From positions 620,001-684,000 of the forward strand of contig NZ_JACIDA010000002.1 of assembly GCF_014196125.1 (NCBI RefSeq): DNA of 64,000 bases. The letters are read 5' to 3'. The DNA is from Brevundimonas mediterranea. GTDB taxonomy: Bacteria; Pseudomonadota; Alphaproteobacteria; Caulobacterales; Caulobacteraceae. Under the pieces are notes generated by a model that did not search any database, had not been told where the DNA came from, and worked only from the letters and a program-made list of their open reading frames with translations. Every line of letters starts with the position of its first letter. Positions within the stretch are counted from its first letter, which is position 1. Made by a program: the position numbers and the translations under genes. Of this stretch, positions 18,891 through 29,112 are shown in pieces.

Positions 18891-20675
18891 ATGAAACCCA
18901 ATCTTGATCTCTTCCCCATCGGCAACTGCGCCATCAGCGCCCTGATCGATCGTCAGGGCCGGTTCGTCTGGGCCTGTGCGCCGCGCGTGGACGGCGATCC
19001 GGTCTTCTCGTCCCTGATGAACGGCGAGGATCCCGAACACGGCTATTGGGCTGTCGAACTGGAGGGCCTGAAACACGTCAGCCAAGCCTATATCCGCAAC
19101 ACGCCGGTGCTGCGCACGGTCCTGACGGCGGAAGACGGCGCGGCGGTCGAGATCATCGACTTCGCGCCCCGCCATGCGAAACACTCCCGCACCTATCGGC
19201 CTCTGGCGTTCGGGCGGATCATCCGGCCGCTGGAGGGCACGCCACGCATTCGTATCCGGCTGCGTCCGTCCGCCGACTGGGGCGCCCGGCGGGCGCCCTG
19301 CACCTCCGGCTCGAACCATATCCGCTACATCTGCCCGGATGTGACCTTCCGCCTGACCACCGACTGTCCGGTGTCGCATGTGGTCGAAGAACGGGTGTTC
19401 CGCCTGGAGCGGCCGCACGCCTTCTTCATGGGGCCTGACGAGGGCTACGATCAGGACGTCGGCCCCGGGGTTCAAGCGGCGCTGGACCGCACCATCGCCT
19501 ATTGGCAGGACTGGGTGCGCAAGCTGTATCTGCCGCTGGATTATCAGGAGGCGGTCATCCGTGCGGCCATCACCCTGAAACTGTGCGCCTACGAGGAGAC
19601 GGGGGCCATCGTCGCCGCCATGACCACCTCGGTGCCCGAGTTCAAGGAGAGCGGCCGCAACTGGGACTATCGCTACTGCTGGATCCGCGACGCCTATTAT
19701 ACGGTGCGGGCGCTGAACCGACTGGGCGCGGTCGATATTCTGGAAAACTATCTCGGCTATCTGCGCAATCTGGTCGATGACGCCGCAGGCGGCCATGTGC
19801 AGCCGGTCTATGGGGTGGGTCTGGAGCCCGGCATCGGCGAAAGCATCGTCGATACGGTCGAGGGCTATCGCGGCATGAAGCCGGTGCGGATCGGCAATCA
19901 GGCGCACGAGCATCTGCAACATGACGTGTACGGACAGATCGTCCTGCCTCTGGTTCAGGCCTTCTATGACCAGCGTCTGCTGCGTCCCGGCACGGTCGAG
20001 GATTTCCACGCCCTGGAGAAGGTCGGCGAGCGGGCCTTCGCCATGCATGATCAGACCGACGCCGGCCTGTGGGAGTTCCGCACCATCGCCCGCGTCCACA
20101 CCTATTCGTCGGTCATGTGCTGGGCGGCGTGCGACCGTCTGGCCAAGGCGGCGGACCATCTGGGCCTCAGCGCGCGGGGCGAGGTCTGGCGGGAACGGGC
20201 CAGGATCATCCGCGAGCGGGTCGAGGCTGAGACCTTCCTGCCGGACGAGGGTCGGTTCGCCGCCAGTTTCGGCGGTCGCGAACTGGACGCCTCGTTGTTG
20301 CAGTTGACGGACCTGGGCTTCCTCGACGCCCACGACCCGCGTCAGGTCGCCACTTTCGACGCCATCGAGCGCGATCTGAAGAAGGGCGCCTTCCTGTTCC
20401 GCTATGTCGAGCCGGACGATTTCGGCGAACCGGAGACGGCGTTCAACTTCTGCACCTTCTGGTTCATCGAGGCCCTGCACCAGAACGGCCGGGTTGAGGA
20501 AGCCCGCGAAATTTTCCAGGAAATGCTGAACCGTCGCACCGAGGCGGGTTTGCTGAGCGAAGATATTTCGGTCGAGGACGGCGAACTGTGGGGCAACTAC
20601 CCCCAGACCTATTCGCTGGTCGGCATCATCAATTGCGCCGTGATGTTGAGCCGTTCCTGGACCGACGTGCGTTAA
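18891..20675 (+). CDS. Glycoside hydrolase family 15 protein (trehalase/glucoamylase-like)
   Basis: A 594-residue cytosolic protein with the GH15 layout: an N-terminal beta-rich domain (PIGNCAISALIDRQGRFVWA start, about 1-220) and an (alpha/alpha)6 barrel. Family markers are RNWDYRYCWIRDAYYT (about 257-272; carries the substrate-binding and general-acid region) and YPQTYSLVGII near the C terminus. Members act on trehalose or alpha-glucans. Placement between otsB and otsA, four bases after otsB, suggests a trehalase-type role that could form a synthesis/hydrolysis cycle; that substrate is inferred from context. Confidence 0.88.
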   Translation: MKPNLDLFPIGNCAISALIDRQGRFVWACAPRVDGDPVFSSLMNGEDPEHGYWAVELEGLKHVSQAYIRNTPVLRTVLTAEDGAAVEIIDFAPRHAKHSRTYRPLAFGRIIRPLEGTPRIRIRLRPSADWGARRAPCTSGSNHIRYICPDVTFRLTTDCPVSHVVEERVFRLERPHAFFMGPDEGYDQDVGPGVQAALDRTIAYWQDWVRKLYLPLDYQEAVIRAAITLKLCAYEETGAIVAAMTTSVPEFKESGRNWDYRYCWIRDAYYTVRALNRLGAVDILENYLGYLRNLVDDAAGGHVQPVYGVGLEPGIGESIVDTVEGYRGMKPVRIGNQAHEHLQHDVYGQIVLPLVQAFYDQRLLRPGTVEDFHALEKVGERAFAMHDQTDAGLWEFRTIARVHTYSSVMCWAACDRLAKAADHLGLSARGEVWRERARIIRERVEAETFLPDEGRFAASFGGRELDASLLQLTDLGFLDAHDPRQVATFDAIERDLKKGAFLFRYVEPDDFGEPETAFNFCTFWFIEALHQNGRVEEAREIFQEMLNRRTEAGLLSEDISVEDGELWGNYPQTYSLVGIINCAVMLSRSWTDVR

Positions 20676-20729
20676 ACCGCCGAACGCCGTGTCTGACCCC
20701 GGGGCTGGGGTCGTTGCCGAAGTGAAATC

Positions 20730-22142
20730 ATGAGCCGTCTTATCGTCGTATCCAACCGGGTTTCGGCCCCCATCGACCCTGCCGCAGGCTCGGCCGGGGG
20801 GCTGGCCATGGCCCTGTCCGCCGCCTTGAGGAAATACGAGGGTCTGTGGTTTGGCTGGTCCGGCGAGACGATCGAGACCTTCACCGGCGAGATGAAGGTG
20901 GAGGACCGGGCCGGGGTCACGGTCGGTCTGGTCGATCTGGAGCCGCAGGACGTCGACGAATACTACAACGGCTACGCCAACAAGACCCTGTGGCCGCTGT
21001 TCCACCACCGCACCGATCTGGCCCAGTACGAAAGGTCCTACGGCGAGGGCTATGAGCGTGTGAATCGACGGTTCGCCGAGGTTCTGGCGCCGGTGATCCA
21101 ACCTGACGACGTCATCTGGATCCACGACTATCACATGATCCCGATGGCGCGGGACCTGCGCCGCCTGGGGATCCGCAACCGGATCGGCTTCTTCCTGCAC
21201 ACGCCCTGGCCGGCGCGTCAGCTGCTGGTCACCTTGCCGCACCACCGGCGACTGGTGGAGTCGATGTTCGATTTCGACCTGATCGGCTTCCACACCCAGG
21301 AATGGAGCGACCTGTTCACCGACTATGTGGTCAGCGAAGCTCAGGGCGAGTTGTTCGGCCATGGCGGGCTGGAATGTTTCGGACGGCGGGTTCAGACCGG
21401 CGTCTTCCCCATCGGCATCGACGTGGACGGCTTCCTGGCGGCGCGGAACTCGACGCTGGGCGCCCGGACCTATGACCGGATGGCGGCCTCGGCGGCCTTC
21501 CGGTCAATGATTGTCGGCGTGGACAGGCTGGACTATTCCAAGGGGCTGGAGGAACGGCTGCTGGGCTATGAGCAGTTCCTTCACGACAACGCCTCGATGC
21601 GGGGTGAGGTCTTCCTGCTGCAGGTGACGCCCATCTCGCGCGATGACGTGGACTCCTATCAGGATCTGCGGGCGCGTCTGGATTCCCTGGCGGGACGGGT
21701 CAACGGCGCCTTCGGAGACATGGACTGGCAGCCGGTCCGCTATCTGAACCGCACCTATCGCCGCGATCAGCTGGCGGGCATCTATCGGGCGGCCAAGGTC
21801 GGGCTGGTGACCCCGTTGCGCGACGGCATGAACCTGGTGGCCAAGGAATATGTCGCGGCTCAGAACCCCGACGATCCCGGCGTTCTGATCCTGTCGCGGT
21901 TCGCCGGGGCGGCGGAACAGATGGGCGAGGCCCTGCTGGTCAATCCCTACAGCCGTGAGGAACTGTCGGACGCCATCCAGAAGGCCCTGACCATGCCCCT
22001 GTCCGAAAGGATCCGGAAATGGGAGGCCCTGATGCAGGTGGTGCGCGACACCGATGTCGGCATCTGGCGCGACGACTTCGTCAAGGCGCTGCGGTCCGTG
22101 GCCGGCGAGCCGGAGACGGCCCAGTGGGCCGGGGCGGCCTGA
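20730..22142 (+). CDS. otsA: Trehalose-6-phosphate synthase
   Basis: A 470-residue GT20 enzyme that joins glucose from UDP-glucose to glucose 6-phosphate. It starts MSRLIVVSNRVSAP, as expected. Motifs: SAGGLAMAL (UDP loop), VIWIHDYHMIPMARDLR, FFLHTPWPA, VDRLDYSKGLEERLLGYE (donor site), and TPLRDGMNLVAKEYVAAQ. The length is typical. Third gene of the otsB-GH15-otsA operon; its stop lies four bases from the converging lipoprotein gene. Confidence 0.95.
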   Translation: MSRLIVVSNRVSAPIDPAAGSAGGLAMALSAALRKYEGLWFGWSGETIETFTGEMKVEDRAGVTVGLVDLEPQDVDEYYNGYANKTLWPLFHHRTDLAQYERSYGEGYERVNRRFAEVLAPVIQPDDVIWIHDYHMIPMARDLRRLGIRNRIGFFLHTPWPARQLLVTLPHHRRLVESMFDFDLIGFHTQEWSDLFTDYVVSEAQGELFGHGGLECFGRRVQTGVFPIGIDVDGFLAARNSTLGARTYDRMAASAAFRSMIVGVDRLDYSKGLEERLLGYEQFLHDNASMRGEVFLLQVTPISRDDVDSYQDLRARLDSLAGRVNGAFGDMDWQPVRYLNRTYRRDQLAGIYRAAKVGLVTPLRDGMNLVAKEYVAAQNPDDPGVLILSRFAGAAEQMGEALLVNPYSREELSDAIQKALTMPLSERIRKWEALMQVVRDTDVGIWRDDFVKALRSVAGEPETAQWAGAA

Positions 22143-22146
22143 CGCC

Positions 22147-23130
22147 TCAGCGCAGGTCGAAGGCCAGCAGCAGGGTGCGCTGGGCGGGGTTGGCGTTGTC
22201 GTCGGACAGCAGATAAAGCCGCGTCGTCTGGCCGCGCCGTTCAGCCGACACCCCCTCGAAATTATCGGTCGTGCCGGGCAGTTTCAGCTCGATCAGCACC
22301 GGCCCCGTTGTCCCGTCCGGCGACAGACGGCGAAGACGGCCGCGCATGTCGAACGGCGGGCTGTAGCTGCGCTGGACCAGGAACCAGCCCTCGCCGGACG
22401 GGTCGCGATCCAGGCCGGTGTTGCGATAGTCGCCGCCCACCGGCGCCTCGGTCGGTTGCGGGGCGACCAGGCGGCATCCAACAGACGTGCAATCCCAGAC
22501 GCCGCCGGTCTCACCCGCCGCGCGCCAGCCGTCGGCGCGGTCGCCCGGAAGGGCCGCAGCCAGGCCTTCCATGCCTTCGTTGTCGGGGAAGACGGCGTCG
22601 GGCGACGCTGCGGGCGTCGCCGCCTTCAGGGCCGACAGGGGGCCATAGTTCCAGATGCGATGATGACGCTCGAAACTGATCAACAGGTCGCCCGAACGGG
22701 TCAGGGCCAGACCCTCGGCGTCGCCGTCGACCTTGTCGGTGATCGGCCGACCGTCTTCCAGCGTCAGTCGGCGCGACGCCAGACGATCCACGCCCACCAG
22801 CCGCCCCTCGGCGTCCAGCCGCAGCGTCCCGCGCACCAGGTCTCCGGCGTCCGACACGGCCACGAAGCCGCCGTCGCCGGTCAGTTTCAGATCCGACAGG
22901 CCGTGCAGCGGCGAGCCCAGGCCGGCCACGATCTCCACCCCGCCCGCGAAACTGACGCCGGGCGCCAGGACCGCCCCCGGCAGGCCGAGGCCGACAGGCT
23001 TCAGCTCAGCCGGAGCGTAGGTCCAGCCGTTCATCCCCGCCAGATCCGGCTGGGGCGCGCTGAGCGCGGTGGCGCAGGCCGTCAGCGACAGGGCGGCCCA
23101 GACAGCGGCCAGACGGCGAAAACGGGTCAT
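22147..23130 (-). CDS. Lipoprotein, esterase-like activity of phytase family
   Basis: A 327-residue exported protein. The signal peptide [20 protein letters not shown] ends in lipobox LTAC. The mature part is a beta-propeller-like domain of the esterase-phytase type: [51 protein letters not shown], and [14 protein letters not shown]. Acidic residues in these EG motifs probably bind metal. Substrate is unknown. The start overlaps the cobT stop by four bases, so it is coupled to cobT although no metabolic link is known. Confidence 0.82.
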   Translation of the reverse strand: MTRFRRLAAVWAALSLTACATALSAPQPDLAGMNGWTYAPAELKPVGLGLPGAVLAPGVSFAGGVEIVAGLGSPLHGLSDLKLTGDGGFVAVSDAGDLVRGTLRLDAEGRLVGVDRLASRRLTLEDGRPITDKVDGDAEGLALTRSGDLLISFERHHRIWNYGPLSALKAATPAASPDAVFPDNEGMEGLAAALPGDRADGWRAAGETGGVWDCTSVGCRLVAPQPTEAPVGGDYRNTGLDRDPSGEGWFLVQRSYSPPFDMRGRLRRLSPDGTTGPVLIELKLPGTTDNFEGVSAERRGQTTRLYLLSDDNANPAQRTLLLAFDLR

Positions 23131-25010
23131 GCGGCCAGTTTCTTTCGAGTCCGGCGCGTGGGCCCCGCGACGCCCTCGGCCTCGAACAGTTCGGCCAGTT
23201 TCTCGGTCATGGCGCCGGCCAGTTGCTCCACATCGACGATGGTCAGGGCCTTGCGATACCAGCGGGTCACGTCGTGGCCGATGCCGATGGCCAACAGTTC
23301 GACCGGCGACCGGTCCTCGATCTCGGCGATGACCTGGCGCAGGTGTTTGTCCAGATACAGGGCGGCGTTGGCCGACTGGGTCGAGTCGTCGACCGGCGAG
23401 CCGTCGGAAATGACCATGAGGATCCGCCGCTGTTCGGTCCGGGCCAGCAGGCGGTTGTGCGCCCATTGCAGGGCCTCGCCGTCGATGTTTTCCTTCAGCA
23501 GGCCCTCGCGCATCATCAGGCCCAGGTTCTTCTTGGCCCGGCGCCAGGGCGCGTCGGCGGCCTTGTAGATGATGTGGCGCAGGTCGTTCAAACGGCCCGG
23601 ATTGGCGGGCTTTCCGGCGCTGATCCAGGCCTCGCGGCTCTGTCCGCCCTTCCAGGCCCGGGTGGTGAAGCCCAGGATCTCGACCTTGACCCCGCACCGC
23701 TCCAGGGTCCGCGCCAGGATGTCGGCGCAGACCGCCGCCACCATGATCGGCCGCCCGCGCATCGAGCCGGAGTTGTCCAGCAACAGGGTGACGACCGTGT
23801 CGCGGAACGGGCTTTCGCTCTCGGCCTTGAACGACAGGGGGGCGGTGGGGTCGGTGACGATCCGGGTCAGGCGCGCCGTATCCAGCATCCCCTCCTCCAG
23901 ATCGAACATCCAGGAGCGGTTCTGCTGGGCCAGAAGGCGGCGTTGCAGCTTGTTGGCCAGACGCGAGACCACGCTGGACAGGATGGTCAGCTGCTGGTCC
24001 AGCAGATTGCGCAGCCGCTCCAGCTCCATCGGGTCGCACAGGTCGGCGGCGTCCACCACCTCGTCATAGGCGGTGGTGAAGACGCGGTAGAAATCGACCG
24101 CCCGGCCGTCGTCGGCGGTCTGCTGGCGATTGGGCTGCTGGCCCTCGTTCAGTTCCGGCCCATCCTCCGAGGCGTCGCCTTGCGGGTCGCCAGGCGCGCC
24201 CTCGGGTCGGCTGTCGCGTTCGTCCTCCGACGACTGGTCGTCGGCGTCCCCCTCCATCGACTGGGAGCCTTCGCCGCCCTGTTCGTCCTCGTCCTCGTCC
24301 GGCTCGTCGCTGGCTTCGGGGTCCTGGGGATCGGGCTCGTCCTGGCCCGGATCCTCGGAGGAGTCTTCGCCCCGGCCGTCGCCGGGATCCAGGTCGAGGG
24401 CGCGCAGCACCTCGCGCATCTTTTCGGCGAAGCCCGCCTGGTCGCCGGCCGTCGCCGCCAGGGCGTCCAGCTTGTCTCCGGCCTTGGCCTCGATGCCGGC
24501 GCGCACCAGGTCCAGCATGGACCGGGCGCCGTCGGGCGACGGGCGGCCGGTCAGGCGTTCGCGCACCAGCAGGGCCACCGCCTCCGACACCGGCACGCGG
24601 TCGGCGTCGGCGATGCGCAGGGCGCCGGTCTTTTCCAGCCGGGTGATCAGGGCGGCGCCCATATTGTCGCGCACCCCGGCGAGATACTCCGATCCCACCG
24701 CCTCGACCCGCGCCTGTTCGACCGCGTCGAACACCTCGGCCGCCTTGGTGTCGACGGGCCGCATCCGGGCGTTGATGGCCGCGTCGTGATTGGCCAGGCG
24801 CAGCGCCAGCCGATCAGCCTGGCCTCGCAGAGACGCGCTGTCGGGCCCCGAAGGGTCGCGCGGCGGATGCGGCAGGGTCAGAACCCCGCCGACCAGCTTG
24901 GGTCCGTCAGACCCAAACACCACCTCCAGCTCGGGCTGTTCGGCCAGGGCGCGGGCGGCATGGCCCAGCGCGCGCTTGAAGGTTTCGGCGGGAGTATCCG
25001 GGGCGGCCAT
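23127..25010 (-). CDS. cobT: Aerobic cobaltochelatase subunit CobT
   Basis: A 627-residue protein of the CobNST complex that inserts cobalt into hydrogenobyrinate diamide. The N-terminal helical domain runs to about 215. A long acidic linker (about 220-320; rich in Glu, Asp, Gln) follows, as in known CobT. The C-terminal VWA domain has the metal-ion adhesion motif DNSGSMRG, then TTRAWKGG and ISDGSPVDD. CobS and CobN are not adjacent here; the next gene upstream is a DUF418 protein. CobT-like proteins are also used as chaperone-type ATPase partners, so the cobalamin role is likely but not proven by context. Confidence 0.92.
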   Translation of the reverse strand: MAAPDTPAETFKRALGHAARALAEQPELEVVFGSDGPKLVGGVLTLPHPPRDPSGPDSASLRGQADRLALRLANHDAAINARMRPVDTKAAEVFDAVEQARVEAVGSEYLAGVRDNMGAALITRLEKTGALRIADADRVPVSEAVALLVRERLTGRPSPDGARSMLDLVRAGIEAKAGDKLDALAATAGDQAGFAEKMREVLRALDLDPGDGRGEDSSEDPGQDEPDPQDPEASDEPDEDEDEQGGEGSQSMEGDADDQSSEDERDSRPEGAPGDPQGDASEDGPELNEGQQPNRQQTADDGRAVDFYRVFTTAYDEVVDAADLCDPMELERLRNLLDQQLTILSSVVSRLANKLQRRLLAQQNRSWMFDLEEGMLDTARLTRIVTDPTAPLSFKAESESPFRDTVVTLLLDNSGSMRGRPIMVAAVCADILARTLERCGVKVEILGFTTRAWKGGQSREAWISAGKPANPGRLNDLRHIIYKAADAPWRRAKKNLGLMMREGLLKENIDGEALQWAHNRLLARTEQRRILMVISDGSPVDDSTQSANAALYLDKHLRQVIAEIEDRSPVELLAIGIGHDVTRWYRKALTIVDVEQLAGAMTEKLAELFEAEGVAGPTRRTRKKLAA

Positions 25011-25051
25011 GGCCCTCAGTTAATCCCTTCGCGCCTGCGATAAAAGCGCGA

Positions 25052-26305
25052 TCAGCCCGGTTTTCGGATCGGCGTCCAGCGGCCGTAGGTCAGACAGCGC
25101 CAGACCCACTCCAGCGGACCCATGCGGAAGGCCGACAGCCACAGCGGCGACCAGACCAGTTGAACCGCCCAGACAGACGCCACCAGGCCCCACATGCCGA
25201 CATAATCCACCTGACCGAACAGGCGCGGCCCCCACGGCATGTAGAACAGGCTGGTCATGATCAGGGTCTGGGTCAGATAGTTGGTGAAGGCCATCTGGCC
25301 CACCGGCCGCAAGGGCGCCAGCCACGACGCCCCATGTCGCGTGACCAGGACGATCAGGCTGACATAGGCCAGGGTGATGAAGATCGGGAAGGAGGCGACG
25401 ACCTCCGACAGGCCCCGCGTCGGGTGAGCGCCCCGGGGCGCCATGACCTCGACCCATTCCAGCACGCCCAGCAGGGCCAGCACCGCCCCGCCGGCCGCGA
25501 TGACCGCCAGATAGAGGCCCGTCGGCGCCCGGCCGCTGAGGAAGCCCGCCTTGAACAGGCCCATGCCCGTCATCATCAGGGCCACGGTCGAAAAGACGAA
25601 CATGCTCAGACTGGCGCCCTGAAGGAAAAGCCAGGCCGTCAGGTTCTGGCCCATGGCCCCGGCCCAGCCGCTGCGATAGGCGGCGATGGCGGCGTTGACG
25701 GCGTCGAGCGAATACTGCGGGCCGCCCTCGCTCATGGCGTCGACGACCACCGGCGGGCCGGCGACCATCAGCCAGGCGGCGCCCGCCTGCATCGCGCCCA
25801 GCGCCAGGGTCACGGCCAGGCCGATCCCGATCAGCAGCCGGGCGGAGAACGACCGCATCAGCATCACGAACAGGCCGGACCAGGCGTACAGCAGCAGGAC
25901 GTCGCCGTACCAGAAGGCCAGGCCGTGGATCAGGGCGATGACCGCCAGCCAGAACAGCCGCCGTCGCAGCAGACGCCCGCGCGCCGCATCGCCCCGCTCG
26001 CCCCCGACCAGAAAGATCGAGGCGCCGAACAGCATCGAGAACAGGGTGATGAATTTCTGGTGGAAGAAGACATCCACCGCCCAGCGCGCCACGTCGTTGG
26101 CGCCGGTCACGGGAAAGGGGCTGAGGTCCGCGTCGCCATAGACCATGAAGGGCAGGCCGAACGAGGCGACATTGACGGCCAATATGCCCAGCACCGCCAG
26201 GCCGCGCATCACGTCCAGGCTGATGATCCGCGCACCCGCCTCGACCGGCGCCAGGACGGCGTCGCCGACGACGGCGCGGTCATTCCACTGGTTTTCCATC
26301 GACAT
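25052..26305 (-). CDS. DUF418 family integral membrane protein
   Basis: A 417-residue inner-membrane protein with about ten hydrophobic segments. The start of the conserved core is SLDVMRGLAVLGILAVN (about 29-45), followed by FFHQKFITLFSMLFGAS. The C-terminal DUF418 region is clear: PVGQMAFTNYLTQTLIMTSLFY, then GPLEWVWRCLTYGRW. The family resembles acyltransferase membrane folds (heparan-alpha-glucosaminide acetyltransferase-like) but its substrate is unknown. On the same strand between cobT and a small membrane protein. Confidence 0.85.
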   Translation of the reverse strand: MSMENQWNDRAVVGDAVLAPVEAGARIISLDVMRGLAVLGILAVNVASFGLPFMVYGDADLSPFPVTGANDVARWAVDVFFHQKFITLFSMLFGASIFLVGGERGDAARGRLLRRRLFWLAVIALIHGLAFWYGDVLLLYAWSGLFVMLMRSFSARLLIGIGLAVTLALGAMQAGAAWLMVAGPPVVVDAMSEGGPQYSLDAVNAAIAAYRSGWAGAMGQNLTAWLFLQGASLSMFVFSTVALMMTGMGLFKAGFLSGRAPTGLYLAVIAAGGAVLALLGVLEWVEVMAPRGAHPTRGLSEVVASFPIFITLAYVSLIVLVTRHGASWLAPLRPVGQMAFTNYLTQTLIMTSLFYMPWGPRLFGQVDYVGMWGLVASVWAVQLVWSPLWLSAFRMGPLEWVWRCLTYGRWTPIRKPG

Positions 26306-26344
26306 CGGATCCCCCCAATCCCGCAGCCGAAAGGGCCGCCTGCC

Positions 26345-26902
26345 TCAGCCCCTCGGCATCAAGCCCAACCGGTCCTTGACCGCCGGCTTGGCCTCGAAGG
26401 CGATGAAGGCGGCGCAAAGCCCCGCCCACAGGGCGTAGCTGACGCCCACGATCATGGCGATGGGCAGACCTCCGACGCCATAGATCAGCAGGGTCGTCTC
26501 GGTGGCGCCCAGAGCCTGCATGACGTCGCCGGCCTCGAGCCAGCCCGAGACCACCATCCCCAGGGCCATCGCCACCTGCAGCGCGGCCGCAGCCAGTCCG
26601 CCGAACAGCATGAACCGCCAGACCACGCCCAGGCGCGAGCCCGGCCGGCCGCTGTGACGGCGCTCGATGATGATGCGCCACAGACCCACAGGCACCACAA
26701 CCAGGCCGATCAGCAGCACCATGAGACGCCAGTCCAGATCGCGGCCGAACGCGACGGCGTGGGGCGGCCACAGCGGCAGGGTCAGCAGCAGCGGCGGCCA
26801 GGCCGCGCCGGCGACGGACGCCAGGATCGGATACAGGGGCGCCGGCCGCGAATGGATGGTCGCCTGCCCGGGCAGGTCGCTATAGCTCTCGAACCGGCTC
26901 AT
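26345..26902 (-). CDS. Hypothetical membrane protein, 185 residues
   Basis: A soluble N terminus of about 25 residues is followed by four hydrophobic segments: ILASVAGAAWPPLLLTLPLW, LMVLLIGLVVVPVGLW, LFGGLAAAALQVAMALGMVV and YGVGGLPIAMIVGVSYALWA. The C terminus is short and basic. The start overlaps the end of the 3-hydroxybutyryl-CoA dehydrogenase gene by four bases, indicating one transcript. Family not recognised. Confidence 0.65.
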   Translation of the reverse strand: MSRFESYSDLPGQATIHSRPAPLYPILASVAGAAWPPLLLTLPLWPPHAVAFGRDLDWRLMVLLIGLVVVPVGLWRIIIERRHSGRPGSRLGVVWRFMLFGGLAAAALQVAMALGMVVSGWLEAGDVMQALGATETTLLIYGVGGLPIAMIVGVSYALWAGLCAAFIAFEAKPAVKDRLGLMPRG

Positions 26903-27780
26903 CGCGTCGGCGCCGGCGTGTCGCCGGAATAGTCATAGAAGCCGCGCCCGCTCTTGCGGCCCAGCCAGCCGGCCTCGACATATTTCACCAGCAGGGGGCA
27001 GGGCCGGTATTTGCTGTCGGCCAGGCCGTCGTACAGCACGTTCATGATGGCCAGGACCACGTCCAGCCCCATGAAGTCCGCCAGTTCCAGCGGCCCCATC
27101 GGGTGATTGGCCCCCAGGCGCAGCGCCTTGTCGATGGAGGCGACGTTGCCGACGCCTTCGTACAGGGCGAAGATCGCCTCGTTCATCATCGGCACCAGGA
27201 TGCGGTTGACGATGAAGGCCGGGAAGTCCTCGGCGTCGGTGGTGGTCTTGCCCAGGCTTTCGGCGAAGGCGACGGCGGCCGAATGGGTCTCGGCCGAGGT
27301 GGCGATGCCGCGCACGATCTCGACCAGTTTCATCACCGGCGCCGGCTTCATGAAGTGCAGGCCGATGAACCGGTCGGGCCGGTCCGAGGCCGAGGCCAGG
27401 CGGGTGATCGAAATGGAGGAGGTGTTGGAGGCCAGCAGGGTCTGGGGCCCCAGGTGCGGCGCGACCTGGGCGTAGACGGCCTTCTTGACCGTCTCGTCCT
27501 CCAGCGTCGCCTCGATCACCAGGTCGGCCCCGGTCACGGCTTCGGCGATGTCCTCGGTCACGGTGATGCGGGCCAGGGCGGCGTCGGCGTCAGCCTGGCC
27601 GATCAGGCCGCGCGCGACATGGCGCGACAGGCTGGCGGCGATCTCGCCCTGAGCCAGCGGCAGTCGGGCGGCGGCCACGTCATAAAGCCGGACCGAATAA
27701 CCGCCCAGGGCCACCGCGTGGGCGATGCCTGCGCCCATCTGTCCGGCGCCCAGGACGGCGACTGTGGTGATCGTGCTCAT
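26899..27780 (-). CDS. 3-hydroxybutyryl-CoA dehydrogenase
   Basis: A 293-residue NAD-dependent enzyme that oxidises (or reduces) 3-hydroxyacyl-CoA, used in butanoate and polyhydroxybutyrate metabolism. The NAD motif is VAVLGAGQMGAGIAHAVA (about 7-24). Other signatures: LLASNTSSISITRLAS, FIGLHFMKPAPVMKLVEI (catalytic His), and the C-terminal HPMGPLELADFMGLDVVLAI. It has the single-domain 3HCDH layout without an enoyl hydratase fusion. Cytosolic. First gene of a short minus-strand unit. Confidence 0.92.
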   Translation of the reverse strand: MSTITTVAVLGAGQMGAGIAHAVALGGYSVRLYDVAAARLPLAQGEIAASLSRHVARGLIGQADADAALARITVTEDIAEAVTGADLVIEATLEDETVKKAVYAQVAPHLGPQTLLASNTSSISITRLASASDRPDRFIGLHFMKPAPVMKLVEIVRGIATSAETHSAAVAFAESLGKTTTDAEDFPAFIVNRILVPMMNEAIFALYEGVGNVASIDKALRLGANHPMGPLELADFMGLDVVLAIMNVLYDGLADSKYRPCPLLVKYVEAGWLGRKSGRGFYDYSGDTPAPTR

Positions 27781-27903
27781 GAACCGTGGTCAAAAATGGT
27801 CGGGGCGGGCACCTTTAGGAAGGTGGCGGCGCGGCGCAAGGGTGGAATCGTCCCTGCACATGAGAATCCTGCGCACCGTGTCCGCCCGGACCGACGCCCG
27901 GCC

Positions 27904-28209
27904 TCAGCCCAGAAGCCCGATCAGGGCGGGGGCGGCGGCGCGGTTGAACAGGACGCTGGCGAACTGAAGCAATAGGATCACCACGATGGGCGAGATGTCG
28001 ATTCCGCCCAGGTTCGGGATGATGCGGCGGAACGGCTCCAGCAGGGGCGCGGTGATCCGGTCCAGGAAGGTGCCGACCGAATAGACGAAACGGTTGCGGT
28101 AGTTGATCACGTCGAACGCGACCAGCCAGCTCAGGATCGCCTGGGCGATGATGAACCAGATCATCAGACTGATGACGGCGTTGACCAGCCAGACGATGGC
28201 GAAACCCAT
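27904..28209 (-). CDS. YggT family membrane protein
   Basis: A 101-residue inner-membrane protein; the ATG at 28209 gives [20 protein letters not shown], the standard start of the family. It has a central hydrophilic loop with [20 protein letters not shown], the YggT signature, and a second hydrophobic segment [18 protein letters not shown]. Family members are linked to osmotolerance, cell division or photosystem assembly in other bacteria, none of which can be tested here. Upstream frame extension to 28368 is rejected as non-conserved. Confidence 0.85.
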   Translation of the reverse strand: MGFAIVWLVNAVISLMIWFIIAQAILSWLVAFDVINYRNRFVYSVGTFLDRITAPLLEPFRRIIPNLGGIDISPIVVILLLQFASVLFNRAAAPALIGLLG

Positions 28210-28375
28210 GGACGCTTCTCCTGCTTGAGCGAGCGGCGCTTTTAGCCTGTCCCGCCCCCTTCCGACAACGCCCCTCGCGCGCCTGCTTCGATTGCGCGCA
28301 CAAGCCCGTTGACACCACGCCCGCCCGCCTTCTATGTCCCGCGCTCGCCTGGAGGCCCGATCCAGCACTGGAAAC

Positions 28376-28451
<76 letters not shown>

Positions 28452-28490
28452 GGCGTTATCCGTCAATGACTTGGGCTTTGGGGCTGCGGC

Positions 28491-29048
28491 TTAAGGTTGT
28501 CGGGTTTCCCGCACCATGGACAGGTCGTAGCCCAGTTCTCGGGTCCGGCGCAGGATGGCGTCGTGGACGTCGCGAGACGGGTGGGGCGTGCGGCTCAGAA
28601 GCCAAAGATAGCGGCCGGAAGGCTCACCTACGATAGACCAGGAATAGTCTTCAGCGCGGGCGAGCACCCAATAGTCGCCCACGTAGAAGGGACCGAAGAA
28701 CGAGACCTTCAGCTTGGCGTTCCGGCTTCCCTCGACGATCTTGGCCTTGCCCTCGACGGTCTTCTCGTCGCCATTCAGCCCGCCTTGGCGGCAGGAGTTC
28801 AGTATCCCCACAAGGCCGTCGTCCCGCACGGCGTATCGCGCGGTGACGCCCTCGCAATCGCGCTCGAACCCGTTCTCGTAGCGGCCGATCTCGTACCAGA
28901 GACCGGCGTAGCGGTTCAGGTCGACGGCCTGGGCGGGTTGGGGAACGGCCGTGTTGCCGACGGGGCCGCGCTGGAAGGTGGCGCAGGCGGTCAGGCCGAC
29001 GGCGGCGCCCGCCAGAGCAAGGATTGGAAGAGTGCGTCTAAGGGACAT
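28491..29048 (-). CDS. blc: Lipocalin family lipoprotein (Blc-like)
   Basis: A 185-residue exported lipocalin. The signal peptide ends in GLTAC, a lipobox. The lipocalin start motif is DLNRYAGLWYEIGRYENGFE (Gly-x-Trp at 49-51 region). The barrel continues with YWVLARAEDYSWSIVGEPSG and ends RYLWLLSRTPHPS, typical of bacterial outer-membrane lipocalins that bind fatty acids or lysophospholipids. It is alone on the minus strand, 39 bases after the tRNA-Ala on the opposite strand. Confidence 0.9.
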   Translation of the reverse strand: MSLRRTLPILALAGAAVGLTACATFQRGPVGNTAVPQPAQAVDLNRYAGLWYEIGRYENGFERDCEGVTARYAVRDDGLVGILNSCRQGGLNGDEKTVEGKAKIVEGSRNAKLKVSFFGPFYVGDYWVLARAEDYSWSIVGEPSGRYLWLLSRTPHPSRDVHDAILRRTRELGYDLSMVRETRQP

Positions 29049-29112
29049 GGCGATACAAACGGAGCGACACCGCCCGCGGTTCCTAGGAGAGATGGCGACC
29101 CCTCGGTCCCCT

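Noticed and set aside
18876..21362. Minus-strand frame of 828 codons across otsB-GH15-otsA
   Set aside because: It is a shadow of the three plus-strand genes, caused by high third-position GC, with no domain resemblance.
24120..24390. Repetitive acidic tract as a possible repeat element
   Set aside because: It is the in-frame acidic linker typical of CobT, not a DNA repeat.
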